DNA of 64,000 nucleotides from Pedobacter namyangjuensis (lineage in GTDB: Bacteria > Bacteroidota > Bacteroidia > Sphingobacteriales > Sphingobacteriaceae): assembly GCF_003313325.1 (NCBI RefSeq), contig NZ_QMHQ01000001.1, forward strand, positions 806,001-870,000. The letters run 5' to 3'. The notes under the pieces were generated by a model. The model worked only from the letters and a program-made list of their open reading frames with translations. It searched no databases and was not told the origin of the DNA. A program made the position numbers and the translations under genes. Of the stretch, positions 63,537 to 64,000 are shown in pieces. Numbering within the stretch: the stretch's first letter is position 1; each line of letters begins with the position of its first letter.

Positions 63537-64000
63537 ATGAAAAAAAATCTATTTAGTATTTTAACCTTATTTTCCTTGGCGCTTATCCTTTCTTGTAAAA
63601 GCGGACCGTTTAACATGCTTAAAAGTGGGTCGCCACATCAGCAGTATGAGCGAAAACTGCAAAATGCAGGCTTAGATAAAACGGTTATGGGTGCAACATG
63701 GATTAGCAATGCACAGGCTAGCCTAACAAAAGCGGTAGCTATTAATTTACCTTATCAGGAAAAAGGTTATTTCGCTGCCGATAAAATTGATGCAATTGCT
63801 TTCCGCTTTAATTTAACACGTGGACAAAAAATTCAAATTCAACTGGATAGAAAACCAGTGGAAAAATTTATGATTTACGCCGATTTGTGGGAGTTGAATG
63901 AACAGCAGGAATTTAAATTACTCACTTCTGCAGATACATTGGGCAAAAGTATTGAGTTAGACGCAAACAAAACAGGAACCTACGTACTCAGGTTGCAGCC
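63537..64000 (+). CDS. Lipoprotein, probable M23 metallopeptidase N-terminus (3' end outside window)
   Basis: The frame is open to the window end. The N-terminus is a lipoprotein signal (KKNLFSILTLFSLALILSC, Cys at residue 20). The following region (SPHQQYERKLQNAGLDKTVMGATWI, PYQEKGYFAADKIDAIAFRFNLTRGQKIQI) looks like the N-terminal part of Bacteroidota peptidoglycan endopeptidases with an M23 domain further on. That reading is from recollection and the peptidase domain itself is outside the window. Confidence 0.6.
   Translation, partial: MKKNLFSILTLFSLALILSCKSGPFNMLKSGSPHQQYERKLQNAGLDKTVMGATWISNAQASLTKAVAINLPYQEKGYFAADKIDAIAFRFNLTRGQKIQIQLDRKPVEKFMIYADLWELNEQQEFKLLTSADTLGKSIELDANKTGTYVLRLQ

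Overview
The window comes from a Bacteroidota chromosome, most likely a Sphingobacteriales member close to Pedobacter. This rests on the C-terminal two thirds of the type IX secretion/gliding protein SprA, several CarboxypepD_reg/TonB-dependent outer-membrane receptors, AT-rich DNA with almost no Shine-Dalgarno sequences, and promoters of the Bacteroidota type (TTG or TTTG, about 20 nt, TAnnTTTG). The assignment is inference; no 16S rRNA lies in the window.

Layout. 1-8.4 kb: sprA (5' cut off), gcvH, a VanZ-like gene and an outer-membrane beta-barrel receptor. 8.5-12.4 kb: feoAB ferrous iron uptake, an SprT-like metalloprotein and a lipoprotein. 12.4-18.2 kb, minus strand: fused E1 2-oxoacid dehydrogenase, LutB-like protein, secreted M28 peptidase and rpiB. 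18.2-24 kb, minus strand: tatC and then a fatty-acid/phospholipid block transcribed yceD-rpmF-plsX-fabH-accB-accC. 24.5-31.5 kb: sulfurtransferase, pdxA, and divergently rsmA, an S41-like protease, a 2-hydroxyacid dehydrogenase, an OsmC protein, greA, a HIT protein and a MazG-like pyrophosphohydrolase. 31.5-36.5 kb: an AraC regulator divergent from a TonB receptor and a lipoprotein, probably an iron/siderophore-type uptake locus. 36.5-43.6 kb: dtd, rsgA and the thrABC operon, preceded by a leader peptide rich in Thr and Ile codons and a terminator/antiterminator pair, i.e. a ribosome-mediated attenuator. 43.7-52.8 kb: a Bax-inhibitor-1 membrane protein, a hypothetical, murQ, a C-terminal processing protease, a histidine-decarboxylase-like enzyme, a GNAT protein, der and era. 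52.8-53.5 kb: initiator tRNA-Met and tRNA-Glu in a perfectly duplicated 239-bp segment. 53.5-64 kb is more accessory: a sialidase-fold protein, a membrane-anchored NB-ARC (STAND) ATPase, DUF1810, GlcG/HbpS-like and CDGSH proteins, a compact four-gene envelope cassette (two zinc-ribbon/TM/propeller-like paralogues, a small membrane protein and an SPFH-SHOCT protein), a small GNAT protein, a very basic 64-residue protein and the start of a lipoprotein.

The most unusual signals are four. (1) The thr attenuator at 38.5-38.7 kb. (2) Degenerate arrays with a 7-nt period that fill many short intergenic spacers and usually end within a few bases of a start codon or tRNA. (3) The SPFH/zinc-ribbon cassette at 59.0-62.75 kb, laid out like an envelope-stress module. 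(4) The membrane-anchored NB-ARC protein at 55-57.6 kb, a plausible but unproven defence STAND. Structured intergenic repeats near 24.3, 38.3 and 50.1 kb share one architecture and look like a dispersed REP-like family.
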